Of a stretch of DNA of 64,000 nt, positions 12,717-25,954 are shown piece by piece. How positions within the stretch are numbered: the stretch's first letter is position 1; each line of letters begins with the position of its first letter. Below the pieces are notes generated by a model that saw only the letters and a program-made list of their open reading frames with translations, did not search any database and had not been told where the DNA came from. Position numbers and translations under genes: made by a program. Source of the stretch: Neurospora tetraspora (lineage: Eukaryota > Ascomycota > Sordariomycetes > Sordariales > Sordariaceae). The stretch is taken from NCBI RefSeq assembly GCF_033439725.1, contig NW_026944390.1:620001-684000 (forward strand), written 5' to 3'.

Positions 12717-13273
12717 GGGCGCGTTCCAATTTTCGACCATGGTATCCGTTTCCCATACAAAAATGATCCCTGTTGTTGATATACAGTTGATCACACTGCA
12801 TATTGCGCTAGAGAAGGCACTCAGGACCTCGAGAAGTACCAATTCGACTAGGGAGCCCTGTAACCCCCCTGTACGTGGCTTTTTACCTGCATAAAGGCCT
12901 GTCAGCTTCCTAAAAGGGTATCGTGAGATGCCAAGAGTTGTTGATCAGAAAACACAGGAAAAAGCTGCTTTTTTGCTGTTGATCGATGATATCTCCACCA
13001 TTCTTTGCTGCACCTCTTAGCGATTTGAATCACGGATACTTTGAACTTATTGCTATCGAATGCAGGTCTTTTTTTTTTCCGATTCTGAATACCTTCAAAA
13101 TTCGACTAAATCGAGCTCAAAGTTCCAACCCCTGTAGCGCCAAGCAAATTCTACCCCCTGTAACGCCAAAGCCTTGGCAAGAGGTACAAGAGGCCCCTTG
13201 TAAAAGGCTGCATATTTTGCTTTGTACACGGATCAACAGAACGGATACCATGGTCGAAAATTAGAACGCGCCC
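12717..13273. mobile_element. Non-autonomous DNA transposon (MITE-like), 557 bp
   Basis: The ends are 34-bp terminal inverted repeats (12717-12750 and 13240-13273) starting GGGCGCGTTC and including TTTTCGACCATGG. They differ by one C/T transition. The repeat is flanked on both sides by CAA (12714-12716 and 13274-13276), a candidate 3-bp target-site duplication. No transposase frame is present. The interior holds several copies of CCCTGTA[AG]C-like words and a T-run. The superfamily is not clear: a 3-bp duplication is seen in CACTA and PIF/Harbinger elements, but the terminal bases fit neither well. It lies 420 bp upstream of the MFS gene start. Confidence 0.75.
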
Positions 13274-16200
13274 CAAATGCGGCATGAGGGAGCATTGTTA
13301 ACGGCTAGAAACACAAAGACGGAACAGTTCCGGTCAAGGCAAGACAGAGATGGGTACGATCCCTACCTGTCGACAGGGTAGATGATTACCACCCTGACGG
13401 GAACCGATTCGTCTGGGAAAGTTCGAAAAGGAATGTTGAAGCTTTTTTCTCGCCCTGTGTTTGGCTCCCTCTTCCCAAGCTCCCAGCTTGCTGGCCTCCC
13501 CGCCTTCAGAAAAAGAAACCCTTGGAGCGAAAGACAATCGGAAAGGTACTTGGCATGCGCAGGACACTTGCTACTCATGCAGCTGAAAGAGCTAGGTGCC
13601 ATGAGCTTTTCTTTTCTTAGCGACAGAAAGTCCAGCAGCTCAGGTCGCACCGCCGAGTATCCATGCCGTACCCAGGAGCCCCTCAAGTTACGAACGATTC
13701 GTAGCTGGTCTATTGTACCCCAGTCGGGTAAAGGAAGTAAACTCAAGGTTTATAGCTTCAGGGATAATAAGGACCCGCCCCAATCCGTTCCCGGCGAGGG
13801 TAGGTATGAGTTGCAAGCGAGTTTTTGGGTGGTCGGGTTGGCGATTATTAGGCCGGCATTATGACACCCCTGGATACCCAAGTAGTCGGTTGTACGCTCA
13901 ACCATCTTGTTCTCAGCGAGCTGAAACGGGACTTGAAGCGGGAGGGGGCGCCAATGTCTCGGGAGCCACGGCGTCGACCTGTTCCGCATCGGTTGCTTCT
14001 GAGCTTTGGTACTGCTGGAAAGGTTACGTACCAGTTTGATCGCCCGCTTGACAGAAGAAAAGAAGAAGAGGGGTTGAATTCACCAAGGGAGACTCATTGG
14101 TGACACTTCGGACCTGTCGCATTCAGGCAAGACGCGATACCATTCGTCTGAGGTGTCGGCTGGAAACGAAAAGAAAGAAAGATGGATATGTCAAAAACTC
14201 TGTGCGGGGGAAGATCGAAGACAGGAGCGAGAAGCGAAAAAATTGCATCGGGTTCCAGTTCTTCCAACGAAAACAGAGAAAGAAGGAAAGAAGTGCTTGT
14301 GTCACGGCACCTGCCCGTAAAACCTCCCTCTTGGCGTCTTCCCCTGCACCTTCCCGTACAGACAGCTCTGGGTCTTCCTCCTCCAAGCAGTTCCCTTTTT
14401 TCGTGAACGAATTGTTGCGCTTTTCGCAGGGAAATTGCCGCCTCGTAAATTGCTACACGAGAACGCAACAGCGATGATACCTCTCCTGTCGGACAGCATC
14501 GGACCAAGTCACAACATGACCGACTCATCCAACCCATTGTTAGGTCGAAAAGATCAGAATCTCACCAGCTCAGAGTCGCGTTCATAAATTGTGGACGACC
14601 AGGACGCCGGACAATAGCGAGCAATAGCACCTACAGGGGGGTGCCACAGGAGGCGGGGTCTTGTGTTGTCTTTGCTGCAAGGGGCACACCGTCACAGTGG
14701 AACCGCAGCTGGTGTGGTGTTTACGCCCGTACACAAAAAGCCCTGCGACCACACCAAGGAATTGGACTCCGATGTATTGAGACAACGGAGACAACAGCAA
14801 TGCCATTTTCATTATATTGCGCTTGACGCCCTGTTTTGACCTTGAGGAGGGACAGCATCTCTATTTCTCTTCATCACACTCACACGAGGACACGACGTCG
14901 GAAAGATGCACTGGAGGTACCTGGGGAATTCCATTGTTTACATTGTTCAGGGGCAGGTTCATAAATTGTTAGTGCAGACCCCCCGAGGATGGATGGATCA
15001 AGGGCGCTCATACCTACTTCCACACCCCCTTCGCTCTCCCTGCTCACCTAGCCATTATCACCATTGTTGAATCCCTATATTATAACACTGCATTCTTCAT
15101 ACTTTACACGTATCATCCTCCGGATGGTACACTCATCACCTAATCTTCAACAGATTCAACAGCTTCCTCTCCCAAAAGCGGCATCATCTCCCCTGATCCA
15201 GCCCACTCACCACTCACCATCCCATCCCATTCCCGTCCCCCTTCCCAAGCCCATCAAAACGCAAGACGTGGTTACACATAAAAAAAAAGAGGCGATAAAG
15301 CCACACATTAGAGATCGGAAACAATCTCATCCATCCATCCATCCATCCATCCACACGAGCAAAGGCTGGAACCGCTCGTCGCGGGAACCCGCTGCAGTGC
15401 CTTCTTGTCTCTTGTCCAAGGTACATAAAATACATACTTACACTACAGCCGTTCGGAACAGAGGTACATATACATATACAGTAACTCAGCATGTATGTAG
15501 GTACAGCAATTTAGGTGCTTATAGGTAGGTGTTCACTCCAAAAATAGCAGTTGTACCTCTCGTACATCCTGTTCTGTTCTGTTTCATTTCAGGTTGTCCT
15601 CACGACACTCTTCCCGCTGCGCTGCGCTGCGCTGAACTAGTCTACTCGTTCGTTGCCTGCCTGTCAACTGTCAACGTGATAAGGAGGACGAGGATTAGGA
15701 CGAGAATTCATAGTAAGATGTCTGAATCACAAGTAGATAAGTAAATGCATGTCAAAGGCGTGTTTCCCGGGACCAGGGATGGGTGTCAAAGAGCTTCTTG
15801 GCTTTTGGTCCTGGAACTTCTTCCCCTCCCTCGCTTCATCCCTCTGTTCTTTGAAGATTATAGGTTCAACCTATCTACTTTTTTCTTTGAACCCGACTTT
15901 GCCGCTCTGATATATGTTTCGATCATCAAAGCCTATTCCAAGGGACGTTGATGTTCCATGATATGATGTCGAAGATTTCATTCCATCCCTTTTGTGTCAC
16001 GACTCACGAGGATTAAAGTGGCTCCGAGGGGGGGTGAAGGAGGGACAATCTTCAGCTTCAATATGAATGGCGTAACGTATTCCTCATACCAATCAAAATG
16101 GAGAAAAAACCTGAGGAATATCATCAGGTCAAATGCAGTTGCAATATTAGCGTAACTTCAATTAAATGACTGATTCCTATGCCAGTGACTAGAAACAAAT

Positions 16201-17098
16201 GTTTAATAGACTCTCCAAACTGTACTCCATGACCCAAGAAACGTTTTGAAATCCCATAAACTCCTCGTAACCCATATCTGCGATAGATATAATCGCATCT
16301 GTATCTCTGAGTGCCCTGTATAGCTCCTCATTATCCTGTCTTATCCCATGTCACTGTCTATACCATCTATCCCGTGTAGTTCGTCTTGTCTATCGGTATT
16401 CGAATGGTCTAGTTCCGTTGGGAGGACCCTATTGCCCAAATAAAATGTAGAGAAAGAAGCAAGTAGAGATGGCGTCTTTCTACGACCAAGACTGATTGTC
16501 GGGTGAGTAGAGACAAGGGCGGATCATTTCAATGGTCTCCCATGTTCAGTTCGAAAGGAAGGACCGGATGGCGCTTGAATGCACCGAAAGCTCAATCCTC
16601 TTCAATCCAGTTATGCCCGGCCGGTCATCTCCCGGGCGCTCATGTGGTTCCAATGGAAAGTGTCCGAGTCGCCACCGATGAGCATCGAAGGCCAGAAGAT
16701 CATCTGGACTGGAACTGGAACTGGGCCGGTTGGGTCGATGAAGACGGCTGTTCCGTAAGAAAGTGTCAGCTAAAGCTCTTTAAACGTCAAAAAGAACAAT
16801 GGTGCAACCCATGACCAATTAACTTGATTCCTTGATTTGGTCCAACTCTGCTCGCAGTCTCATGGGCATCGGCGCTGAACGGCAGGAGATCGGATGAACG
16901 AACCGTGGTAAGCCGGTTATCACACCCCAACACCTCCCTCCATCCAGCCTTCGCCCCATGTGCAGACAAGCAGCATTTGAAGCCAACATACTACTTACCT
17001 TCCCATTCTCTCGGGTCTCTCCAAAGACGCTCAAGTTTGTTGCTTCCGTCGGGGAATCGGATCAAATAGGACATAGGGAAAAGGGATATAGCTCGCAA
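13274..17098. other. Gene-poor 3.8-kb stretch
   Basis: Only short frames on both strands, none with domain resemblance. A CATC tetranucleotide run lies at 15330-15352, and pyrimidine-rich DNA spans about 15030-15250. The composition is not AT-skewed, so there is no sign of RIP. Confidence 0.4.
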
Positions 17099-18276
17099 TC
17101 ATGCAAAAGACACAATGACAGCCGTACCTTCATGGTTCCCTCCCGCACCCTCGCTCACTTCCTCGCTCTTCTGCATCATGAAGAGCAGCCTGCTCGACCT
17201 CACCAGCACCTCGTCGAATTCGAGCTGATAGGCAACCGGTTGTTCATCTTCATCGTATGCTTCGTCGGCTGGCACAAGCAGCGGCTGCTCGCGCCGGTAG
17301 TGGCGGTTGTTGGTGTAATCGTCAGTCGGTTTTTCCGTAACACGAAAGCGGACGCCCACGTTCCGCTCGGAGTCAGCCCAGAGAACGGCCCTGGCTGCTT
17401 TGGCTTCCGCTAGCCTGGCGAGTCTTTCCTCTGGGGATTCGGGTGCTCTTTCTGGTGTTGCTTCTCGCTGCTCGCTTCTCTTCGCATTGGCGTGCAGGTC
17501 TGTGGTTGATGAGGACGCCGACGACGATACTGATGAGGTCGGGGTTTTGATCTGATCGGATAACCAACTGCGCCAGACACGCATGACGCCGTCGCTTACA
17601 TTGACGTTACTGAGGAAAAAGCCGGGCTTCGGTCCAACTTTGACGAGGTTAGTTGTGCAGCAGAGCTGGGAGAGAACCTCGCCTTCGTCGAGGAAGACCT
17701 CCTCGGACGGTCGGTGGTCCTTGACATCTGTGGATGGTGCTCCGTTGTTGGCTTGCTGCTGTTGCCGTCTTGGATAGCGTAGCCTCGGTCGGCGATTCTC
17801 CTCCTGAACGACGGGTCTGAAGTGTGAGTATAGGCCCTTTAATCCGGCAAGAGTCGGCTCGGGTTCGGGCCCGTTGGCTTCCTCGTCGCCATTGGGGCCA
17901 GCACCGAGCTTATCTGTGCGGAGATAATCGCAGTATAGGTATGGGGTCGAGAGCTTCGCGCTTGGGTGGTAGCATTCAAGAATGAGACGATGTTCTGGAA
18001 GGGCAGCGGCCTGCAAAAGGCGCTGGTGGAGAATGTGCAAAGCGACCGAGTAGAAATGGCTGTTCACGCGAACAAGAGGAAGAAGATCGCGAGTTGGAAG
18101 CAGGTCGAGGATGTCGTTTAGAATCTGGTTTTCGGGTGGTGTTTGTTAGCGGATGATGCTTGGCGCTAGTGCGATAGGGTGCAAATAGAGGGGATTCCGT
18201 GTAAGTGATAAGGCCTGGATAACATATGATAACATACCTCGTTGGGCAACGAGTCCATGGCACTTGTAGAACCCAT
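17099..18276 (-). CDS. F-box domain protein
   Basis: Exon 1 is 18276-18238 (MGSTSAMDSLPNE) and exon 2 is 18124-17099, joined across a 113-nt intron, giving 354 residues. The joined N-terminus reads DSLPNE-ILNDILDLLPTRDL and continues LVRVNSHFY, a classic F-box (residues about 8-45) that would dock on Skp1 in an SCF ubiquitin ligase. The rest lacks WD40 or leucine-rich repeats and holds a Ser/Asp/Glu-rich middle, so the substrate-binding part is unrecognised. The C-terminus may be longer than drawn, because a GT-rich stretch near 17130 could be a donor into a further exon. The intron splits the F-box, so an unspliced reading hides the domain. Confidence 0.7.
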
Positions 18277-20518
18277 CTGGTCGCTGTCTGAAGGATGTAA
18301 TATCGATAGTTGTTCGAATCAGATTGAAGTCAATATGAAAGGCTCGTCCACCAAAGCCGTAGGTAAGGTGTGATATCGCAAGTGCTCGATTGTCTGAAGA
18401 AGCTTGGGAAAAGGTAGGCCGGCGTGACGAACAAAGGACCACGGTATATAAAGAAGCCCTCCACAACAGTTATCTCGTCCAACTCGGATCAGGATAACGG
18501 TCTTAGATGTCTGTTCTCAATGGCGGACCATGTTGTGGTGGTCATGGATGCCAAGTGTACCTCTAGCGTCGTAGCTACGTTCGCTATCGTAGTCCAACGA
18601 GCCGTCCGCGCCCGTGGCGGATGCGTCCGCCAACAGAGAGCGGTGACGTTATGTGTCTTGATAGCACATGTACATCGATGGGCGTCTGTATGGACATACC
18701 AAGTCCCGGATGGAGCCGTTGTTCCGCAGCAGAACTAGATACCGCGAAACAGGAGCAGGAGGCCGAACGAGTGGCCAAAAACGTCTGCTCAGTGTCCGGG
18801 ATGCGACCGAGAAAGTCAGGATATGGATGGGCTGATGGACAGGATTATCGAGCAGAGTCGAGGGGGCCGGGGGTCTAGGGTTCCAGTCGGTCTCTACGAC
18901 TCTACGGCTCTACGGCCTCTACGCGAGTGCTCAGCAGGGTGCTCAGCAGGGTGCAGGGACACAACCGCACGTTTGACCGGGCAGTGGCAGGGCTGATGTG
19001 ACCTGACTTGTCCAGAATTGCCAGAACATCTGTCGAGGAAGGGCCAGAAACATCCCACCCATGAGATCTAGATATGCCGACTCGGACGGAACCTTATCCC
19101 AGACCCAAAAAGACAGTACTCAGCACGGGCGGATAGAATGTTTGCCATCATCTCCAAGGAGTAACCAGCCAGACCAGCGGTGATCCGGAAGTTTCTCTGT
19201 TGCGGAACCGTGAACTTTTCGTCTTCTGAAGGTTGAGTGGGTTAGGGTGACATCAGAGACTCGTTCTTTGTTAACCATTGATGGACAAAAACACACCCCC
19301 GTGGGCCCTTCTTTTAGCGGCACGGGCGCCTAGTCTAGACGGGACAGACACCCCCCGAGATCCTCCCGAGATCCGTGGCAGCAAGTGGGGCCCAGGGGTC
19401 CATGCTTCGGCGGGCCCGGGCGACCCGGGACGCGCCGGGGTTAAGGCGGATTCAACACTGCATAGCGGCGGGCCGCGGGTAAAAACACTCCACAAGAGAC
19501 GTTTCCTCTCCTTTCCCACATTGTCACCCAATGCCCATGGCTGGCCAGCCCGTAGTCCGTAGTTCGATGGCCGTTCGATTCCCGTTCGATCTTTTATGAC
19601 CAAGGGCCTTGCATCTACGGTTAAATGCAACCATCTACACGAGAGGAGTGAACCAAAAACATCAGAAATTGGGAAGTAAAAACTTTCCAAACATGCCGAT
19701 TTAAATCCTTTGAACCGACACCACCAACCAAATTAAGGGGCTTTATCAGTTCGAAAATGTGGCATGTTGTTGAAACGAAATCCAGGCCATCCTTAAATCG
19801 TCCTCAAACAACAAGAGAGTCATGTCAGCAAAGCCACGGGGGTTACGAATTAAATTGCATCCAGTGGTTAGAGTGATGAGAGTGGTTCGAAGCAGTGTAA
19901 TCGGGATCCTTTTCCCAAATATGTTGCAGGACAACCGGCGAGTTACCTCTAGGAGCTTTGATGTTCAACATCACACCAGGTGACGTTGCGGCCAATGATG
20001 TATATGCTCTGTGGCCATTGTCATCTCCGGCTTCGCTTGCGTGTAGGTTGTGTACGTACACGCTGTGCACAGGCAGTATTCGGATCTGTGAGAAGGAACG
20101 GAGTTGCAATATTTCCAAGATAATGACTGCGTTTTAGTGATACAGATTAACCCATGCTTGGGAGACTGAGGAGAGGAGAAAACACCGTTTGCGCCGTGGT
20201 ACCATGACCGTAGAGCCCTAGCAAATAAAAGCAAGGCATGCAAGTCGAATAGGTTCATTCTCCCGTGAGGGCGTACACCCAAATGTGTCCTATCCTCTTT
20301 TTCTCTCCTTCCTTTTTTCCTAATGCCCGGACCAAATTCAAAGACATCCCAAGTTCCCCGGTTTCCACACCCAAGAAATGACCCCTCATATTCTGGTATT
20401 GCGGCAAGACAAAGTTGTAAAAAAAAACCCAAAACGCCCGCTTATCCCGTATGCTTATGTTGTTGAATACGACCAAGGAAATTTATGCGAGAGGTGGTTA
20501 CCCGCACATGTCGTCGAA
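18277..20518. other. Gene-poor 2.2-kb stretch
   Basis: This contains the upstream region of the F-box gene and the 3' flank of the histidine-phosphatase gene. It is GC-rich at 19370-19480. No convincing coding or RNA feature was seen. Confidence 0.4.
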
Positions 20519-22476
20519 CTAATTACCGAAATTCAGGACCATGTTATCATCGTCATCGTCATCATCGAATCCAGTACTGTTGCGGAGGCTGGTTGGTGAC
20601 CACAGTCCCATAGACACCTTACGTCCACGGCCTGTTGAGAGACTCGAAGGCTTACTCAAGCCGAATGATGAGACACCACTTCCAACCGTAATCCCACCTC
20701 CACTTCCGTTGCTGGCACTGGAGGTACCAAACACAAACCTAGGAGTGGTGGAGGAGCCACTAGAGACTCTGCGACTGGCGCTCAGGGGACTGTCAGACAC
20801 ACCCCCTCTCCCTCCCACAATGTCTTGATAGGAGAAATTCGACGTCGTGGAAACAGAGTGGGAGTGAGTGTAACGGTTCCGGGCAGTGGCGACACTAGCG
20901 ATGGAGATAGATGTAGACCGCGACAGGTTCGGTGCTTGGCCAGGGGTACGCAGATGGTCTGTGTTGGCAAACAGCTTAAGATCATAGTAGTGATGGATGG
21001 GCGTCGTTCCCTTCTGGCCAGTGTTCGTTCGCTGGATACTCTCATGTATTTCCTGATCCGGCTTCCGAACCGCCATTGTGAGTGACGCCATGGCAACGTC
21101 TGCGAGGACTGGTTGATGGGTAATGGCGCCAATCAGTGCATTGCATCCCGCACCATGCGATACCAAAATAACGATAGATTCGGTCTCCACGTCGTCACTA
21201 TCTTCGGATTCCTGGGCCTGGGTCGACTCTCTCCGACCGAACCGAGAAACCGTCTTGGTGACCATCTTGGTAGGGTGCTCGGCCGTGGAATACCAGTCAA
21301 CTAGCATCTGAATACCTGCGCCAAACCGTCTATGCATCGAGGTCCATTCCTCGGGGAAGGAACCACCGTCGCCCCAGTTCAGAGGAGCCCGCATCGAATC
21401 CCATTGGTAGTCAATATCACAGCACGCATCCCGAGCATGTGCGACATAGCCCGGAGGGATAGTGTTATTGCCATTGACTGCGTAATGGGGAACTGGGGGG
21501 ACGTAACCCATGGCTGGAAACGGTTGAGTGGCCGACTGCAGGGTAGAATCGGGTTGAGACTGGCAGGTACTCTGGCTACTGGCGCTCTCGCTTCTAGGCA
21601 GAGAACCGGCCACGCTGGACAGGTCATCCTTCTCCAGATGGTCAACGGGGCTAATTGTCGGGGAAAGAGGGCTATGCGTGCGCTGCGCGGTCGGGCTCCA
21701 AAGCTGCCCTTGGGAGTTTGAGTGATGGTGAGCGTTGAAATTAGGGTAGCTGCTGTAATCTTCGCGTCTGAGGAGATCTGCCTTGGCGCTTGCAAGCATC
21801 ATGACAGACTCGGGAGGTGGGCTGATGAGCTCATAGTAGCCAGGTGACAGCCACTCGCCCAAAAAAGCGTCCAGCCGGAGAACAGATTTGCGGATGGCCG
21901 ACCCTTGTACTATCTTTAAGGGTGCTGGGCCAGAAGCAGAATCGGACGCGGTAGACGGCCTTGCTCGGTGACCGTGGGCAAAGCTCCCTGAAAGCTCTTT
22001 GTTATCGCCTCCCGTAGAGGGTCCGAATGGGGTCGAGTCTTGTGCCAAACCGGCACTGATGGCAACGGAGGTCTGGATGCATCGCAGAAACGGGGAGCTG
22101 TGAATGACGACCTCGTATCGTTTGCGTTTCGGTTTGGCCGAGGGGTCGGTTTGCGCTGCGGCCTTGGCAGCTGTTTCGTCCTCCTTGACTCTGTCTCGGA
22201 TAATGTTCCCTATCCGCGCTCCAAGGTTTTTGGCTTGGTTCCAGCCACTATATGTGAGGGGAGGATCGTAGGGAGTCGGCGATGTGAGATGCCAGTTCTT
22301 GTCGGCTACATCAAGGCGCAATCCGTGCCTGTTTCATGGCGTGGTCAGTTACGTCCGGACAAAATTGGAGACACGAAGGCCACAAGACGCCGCGCAGAAA
22401 GCAACGCCGTGGCCATCAAGGTACACAAAAATTCAGCTTACCTCACAACGAAAAGGTATGCTGGGGGTTTGCCCAT
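20519..22476 (-). CDS. Histidine-phosphatase (phosphoglycerate-mutase-like) family protein
   Basis: Exon 1 is 22476-22442 (MGKPPAYLFVV plus two bases of Arg) and exon 2 is 22328-20519, giving 614 residues. The 113-nt intron interrupts the Arg12 codon of the catalytic RHG motif (Arg12-His13-Gly14); the phospho-accepting histidine only appears after splicing. Further active-site pieces are VVIHSSPFLRCIQTS and VILVSHGAG, the second catalytic histidine. Between them is a roughly 200-residue Ser/Gln-rich insertion, and the C-terminal 170 residues are low complexity, ending in an eight-residue Asp run. Layout suits fungal UBASH3/Sts-like phosphatases more than glycolytic mutases. The substrate is unknown. 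The gene is divergent from GPI8 across 2.2 kb. Confidence 0.85.
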
Positions 22477-24683
22477 GTTGGTATCCTGTGGATCTTGGTA
22501 TGTCGATGGCCAAGACAAGAAGGCGAGGTGTTGAAGACGTCGAAACAGCAGCTGGTGCTTTATATGGTTATATGGGCCCAGGGACTCTCGTTCCGGACAA
22601 AGGAATTCTGTATGCCTGAAGGTTTCAGGACTTGGGACTCAGGGTCCGATTTCGCGCAGGGGTTTGTGTGTAATAGGTAGAACTCGGAGGATGGAGCAAA
22701 GCTGGGATCCAGGCTCTTTGGGGAAGGCGAGACGTCCCTTTGACGTGAGAAGGGCAGGCCCACGATGACGATGGGTTGCAGAGATGTCTGTCAGGGCTGA
22801 GCCGAGGCCTCCCGAACTCGAATAAGCCCGTCGCGATCGATATCTGTGCAGGCTAGAAAACGAGGCTGTGGCTGAATACTGTGACGGCGGGGGCGTAAAA
22901 ATCTGGATCGACCGGTGGAAGACGGCTGGGGTGGACTGAGAGCGGGAAGTTGGAAGACTGGAGCGGACGGAGGGACGGTAGTTGGACGGGAGTTTATGGT
23001 CGACGTTGGAGACGCGAGGGGAACTGGAAGGGAAGGGAGTGCTACTGTACTTGTAGGTCCCGGATGACCGACCAGAGGCAAAGCAGATGTAGAATTAGTC
23101 AACCTGGGGTCTTGGATTGCGATGCGAGAACCGGCGTCCGATTTGGGATTTCTGCGAGGTAAACAACAAGTCGTAAGTAATGTAATGCCCGGGCCACTTG
23201 CAGTGTTTTCGACAAGGTTGCAGACGTGTTGCAAGGTTCACCGTCCCTCTCGATCGGACTCTAATATTTCTTAATGTTAATAGAGTTGACGCACACACAA
23301 GCGGGGCTGCAGCCAGCGTAGCGGCTCCCGGGGTGGGGATTAGCGCGCAATGGTGGAGGAAACGTGCAGCGTCAAAGAAGAATGGAAGCTGCCGGAGTTC
23401 CACTGGGAGTCAGAACTCTGGACATCAACAAAGCGCGCTTGAGGGAAGGAACTGAAGGAACCCTGACAAACCTGAAGTGCAAGTCTGGGCGACCAACCTT
23501 CAATGAGCCGGGTGATTGCTCGTTTAGCTCCTTCTTGGCGTGATATATTTGTTCGGATTGGTCTGACTTTCACTTGGAACTCGGACGCAGGACGTGCCAC
23601 GCTCACGAGAGAGGCAAAGCTCTGGCCTGATTCTGGTCTACAGCCCGGTTGCGAACAATATCAACTGACCAGGCGCCGTGACGCAGTTGTATAGAGTACG
23701 TACGAAATTGAGGATGACTGGCTGTTTGGGAGTGTGAGTTTGATGTGTAGAGGTTGTTTGCGACCAGGGTTTAGATGTTTGCTTACGTTTATAATCAAAG
23801 AGAGAGGAACGGTTAGTAATAGAGATGGGACGATCCATACTCCCCCCTCCTTCTCATCCAACTAAACGTAAATCTCGGATGCCTTGGGGTTATTAACAGA
23901 TGCACCTTGTCGTCACTTCATATCACATGTGGTGGTTTAACTCGTACTGATTGGACGTGTGACTTTTATGGTAGGATGAGTGGCAGATGGTGGATGGGAA
24001 ACTGCCACTGTGGTGAAGAGGCAACAACAACTGACGGGCTTGAAAATACCTGTATTCACCACTCCGTATTTCGCAGCGCGCTTGGACGTACAGTAATCGA
24101 TGTCCGTACCGGTATGTACACTTGGATGCGCTTGTGTCAGATGATCTTTGAAGCTTTCAAGCTCTTGTTCCAGTCAAGCCTAGCTCGCCGTCCAGGGGAA
24201 AGCAGCACCCCTCAATTGACGTCCAAGAGCTGCGAGGACACCCCTGAAATGGTTCATTACGCCAAGCATTATGGCATTATGTAACCAGGCCTTGCCAGGC
24301 CTAAAGCCGCCTAAACGAACGCGCCCATGACAGCTTGCAGGGACCGCAACGCAGTCGGGATTGGCCCGGATTCTGCGCTCAGTGTTGCACAACCATTCTC
24401 GACACGCATGCTTCCTTCCGCGCTTCGACCAACACTCCTCCACACATCTCCCGTCGACAACACAAGAACCGAGCGGCCGACTGCCTTGATCATGGGTCGC
24501 GAAGGGACGACGGATACGGAAACGCTTTGAAATCAGAATACCATCCGAACCCCCATCCACGCGACACTCGCCCCCCATCCACCCGACAGCAGTTCCTCTT
24601 CCTCCCGGTCTCTCGACACTCGGCGACACTCGGCAGAGGTACCGCCACCGATCCCGACATCTCGGATCCGGACCAAATCAAAG
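22477..24683. other. Divergent intergenic region, histidine phosphatase and GPI8
   Basis: Several Pro/Ser-rich minus-strand frames (for example around 22790-23230) have no recognisable domain. GPI8 promoter sequence lies at the right end. Confidence 0.4.
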
Positions 24684-25954
24684 ATGAAGCTTAGCAGTAT
24701 TCTTCGGCTGCCGGCCCTCTTGGGCGCGATGTTGCTTGGCACCGCCGCCGTTGTCGAGGCCGAACACACAAGTAACTGGGCCGTCCTCGTCTGCACGTCC
24801 CGGTTCTGGTTCAACTACCGCCATCTTGCCAATGTGTTGTCCATCTACCGCACCGTGAAGCGCCTCGGGATCCCCGACTCGCAAATCATTCTCATGCTTC
24901 CGGATGACATGGCATGCAATCCCCGCAATGCCTTCCCCGGAACTGTGTACTCCAACGCCGACCGCGCCGTGGATCTCTATGGCGACAACATCGAAGTGGA
25001 TTATAGGGGATATGAAGTGACGGTGGAGAACTTTATCCGTCTCTTGACTGATCGTGTGGGCGATGAGATGCCCCGGAGCAAGAGGTTGTTGACAGACGAT
25101 CGGAGCAACATTTTGGTGTACATGACGGGACACGGAGGCAACGAGTTTCTCAAGTTCCAGGATGCCGAGGAGATTGGCGCATTTGATTTGGCGGATGCTT
25201 TCGAGCAAATGTGGGAGAAGAAGAGGTGTGTTCCCCTACACGTCCTCTTTGCGCAAGTGCTTAGATGATGCTAACTCCTTTTGCGCATAGATACCACGAG
25301 ATTCTCTTCATGATTGACACCTGCCAAGCAAACACCATGTACAGCAAGCTATACTCGCCTAATATTATCGCAACCGGGTCCTCCGAACTCGACCAGTCGT
25401 CCTACTCCCACCACGCCGATAACGATATTGGAGTCGCGGTCATTGATCGATACACTTACTACAACCTCGAGTTCCTCGAAAACGAAGTCAGAGACACCAG
25501 CAGCAAGAAGACGGTTGGTGATCTCTTTGACAGCTACACATACGAAAAGATTCATTCGAACGCGGGAGTGCGCTACGATTTGTTTCCGGGAGGGGCGGAG
25601 GCAGCACGCAGCCGTCTTGTGACGGACTTCTTCGGCAACGTACAAAATGTGGAGGTTGATGGTTCCAAAAACACAACTCTAGAAGAGGACATGCTTGCGT
25701 TGAGCAAAACTATTGCAGCGCTGAGAAAAAAGGCAGACGAAGAGGAGGCCATCTCGGTCGGGAAGGAGGACACAACCACTACTGAGACCACGAAAGAGAT
25801 GAAGAACGAGACCCTTTTGACCCACAAGAGCCAGTTCGCCAAACCTCTTACAGATGATAACTGGTTGGGGAAGAAGCTCTCAGCGCTGGGAGCTGTTGTC
25901 GGATGCGCAGTGTTATGGCAGATGGGGTCGTGGCTCGAATCTGCGCAGAAATAA
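24684..25954 (+). CDS. GPI8: GPI-anchor transamidase catalytic subunit (Gpi8/PIG-K)
   Basis: Two exons, 24684-25225 and 25291-25954, give 401 residues. This is the caspase-like cysteine protease (peptidase family C13) of the GPI transamidase complex in the ER lumen. It cleaves the C-terminal signal of client proteins and transfers them to the GPI lipid. A signal peptide (residues 1-26, ending VVEAEH) is followed by [17 protein letters not shown]. The catalytic dyad is visible as MTGHGG (His150) and DTCQAN (Cys192). The 65-nt intron falls between them and has a GCTAAC branch-point motif. A C-terminal hydrophobic segment ([17 protein letters not shown]) is the expected membrane anchor. The GH72 protein at the left end would be one of its clients. 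Confidence 0.97.

Noticed and set aside
13334-14540. Cluster of short frames on both strands, considered as a decayed gene or organelle-derived insert
   Set aside because: No segment resembled a known protein, rRNA or mitochondrial gene closely enough to support a claim.
15330-15352. CATC run considered as a CRISPR-like or regulatory array
   Set aside because: Plain tetranucleotide microsatellite without spacers.
22791-23234. 147-codon Pro/Ser-rich minus-strand frame
   Set aside because: No ATG in good context, no domain, and simple composition expected from the local sequence.
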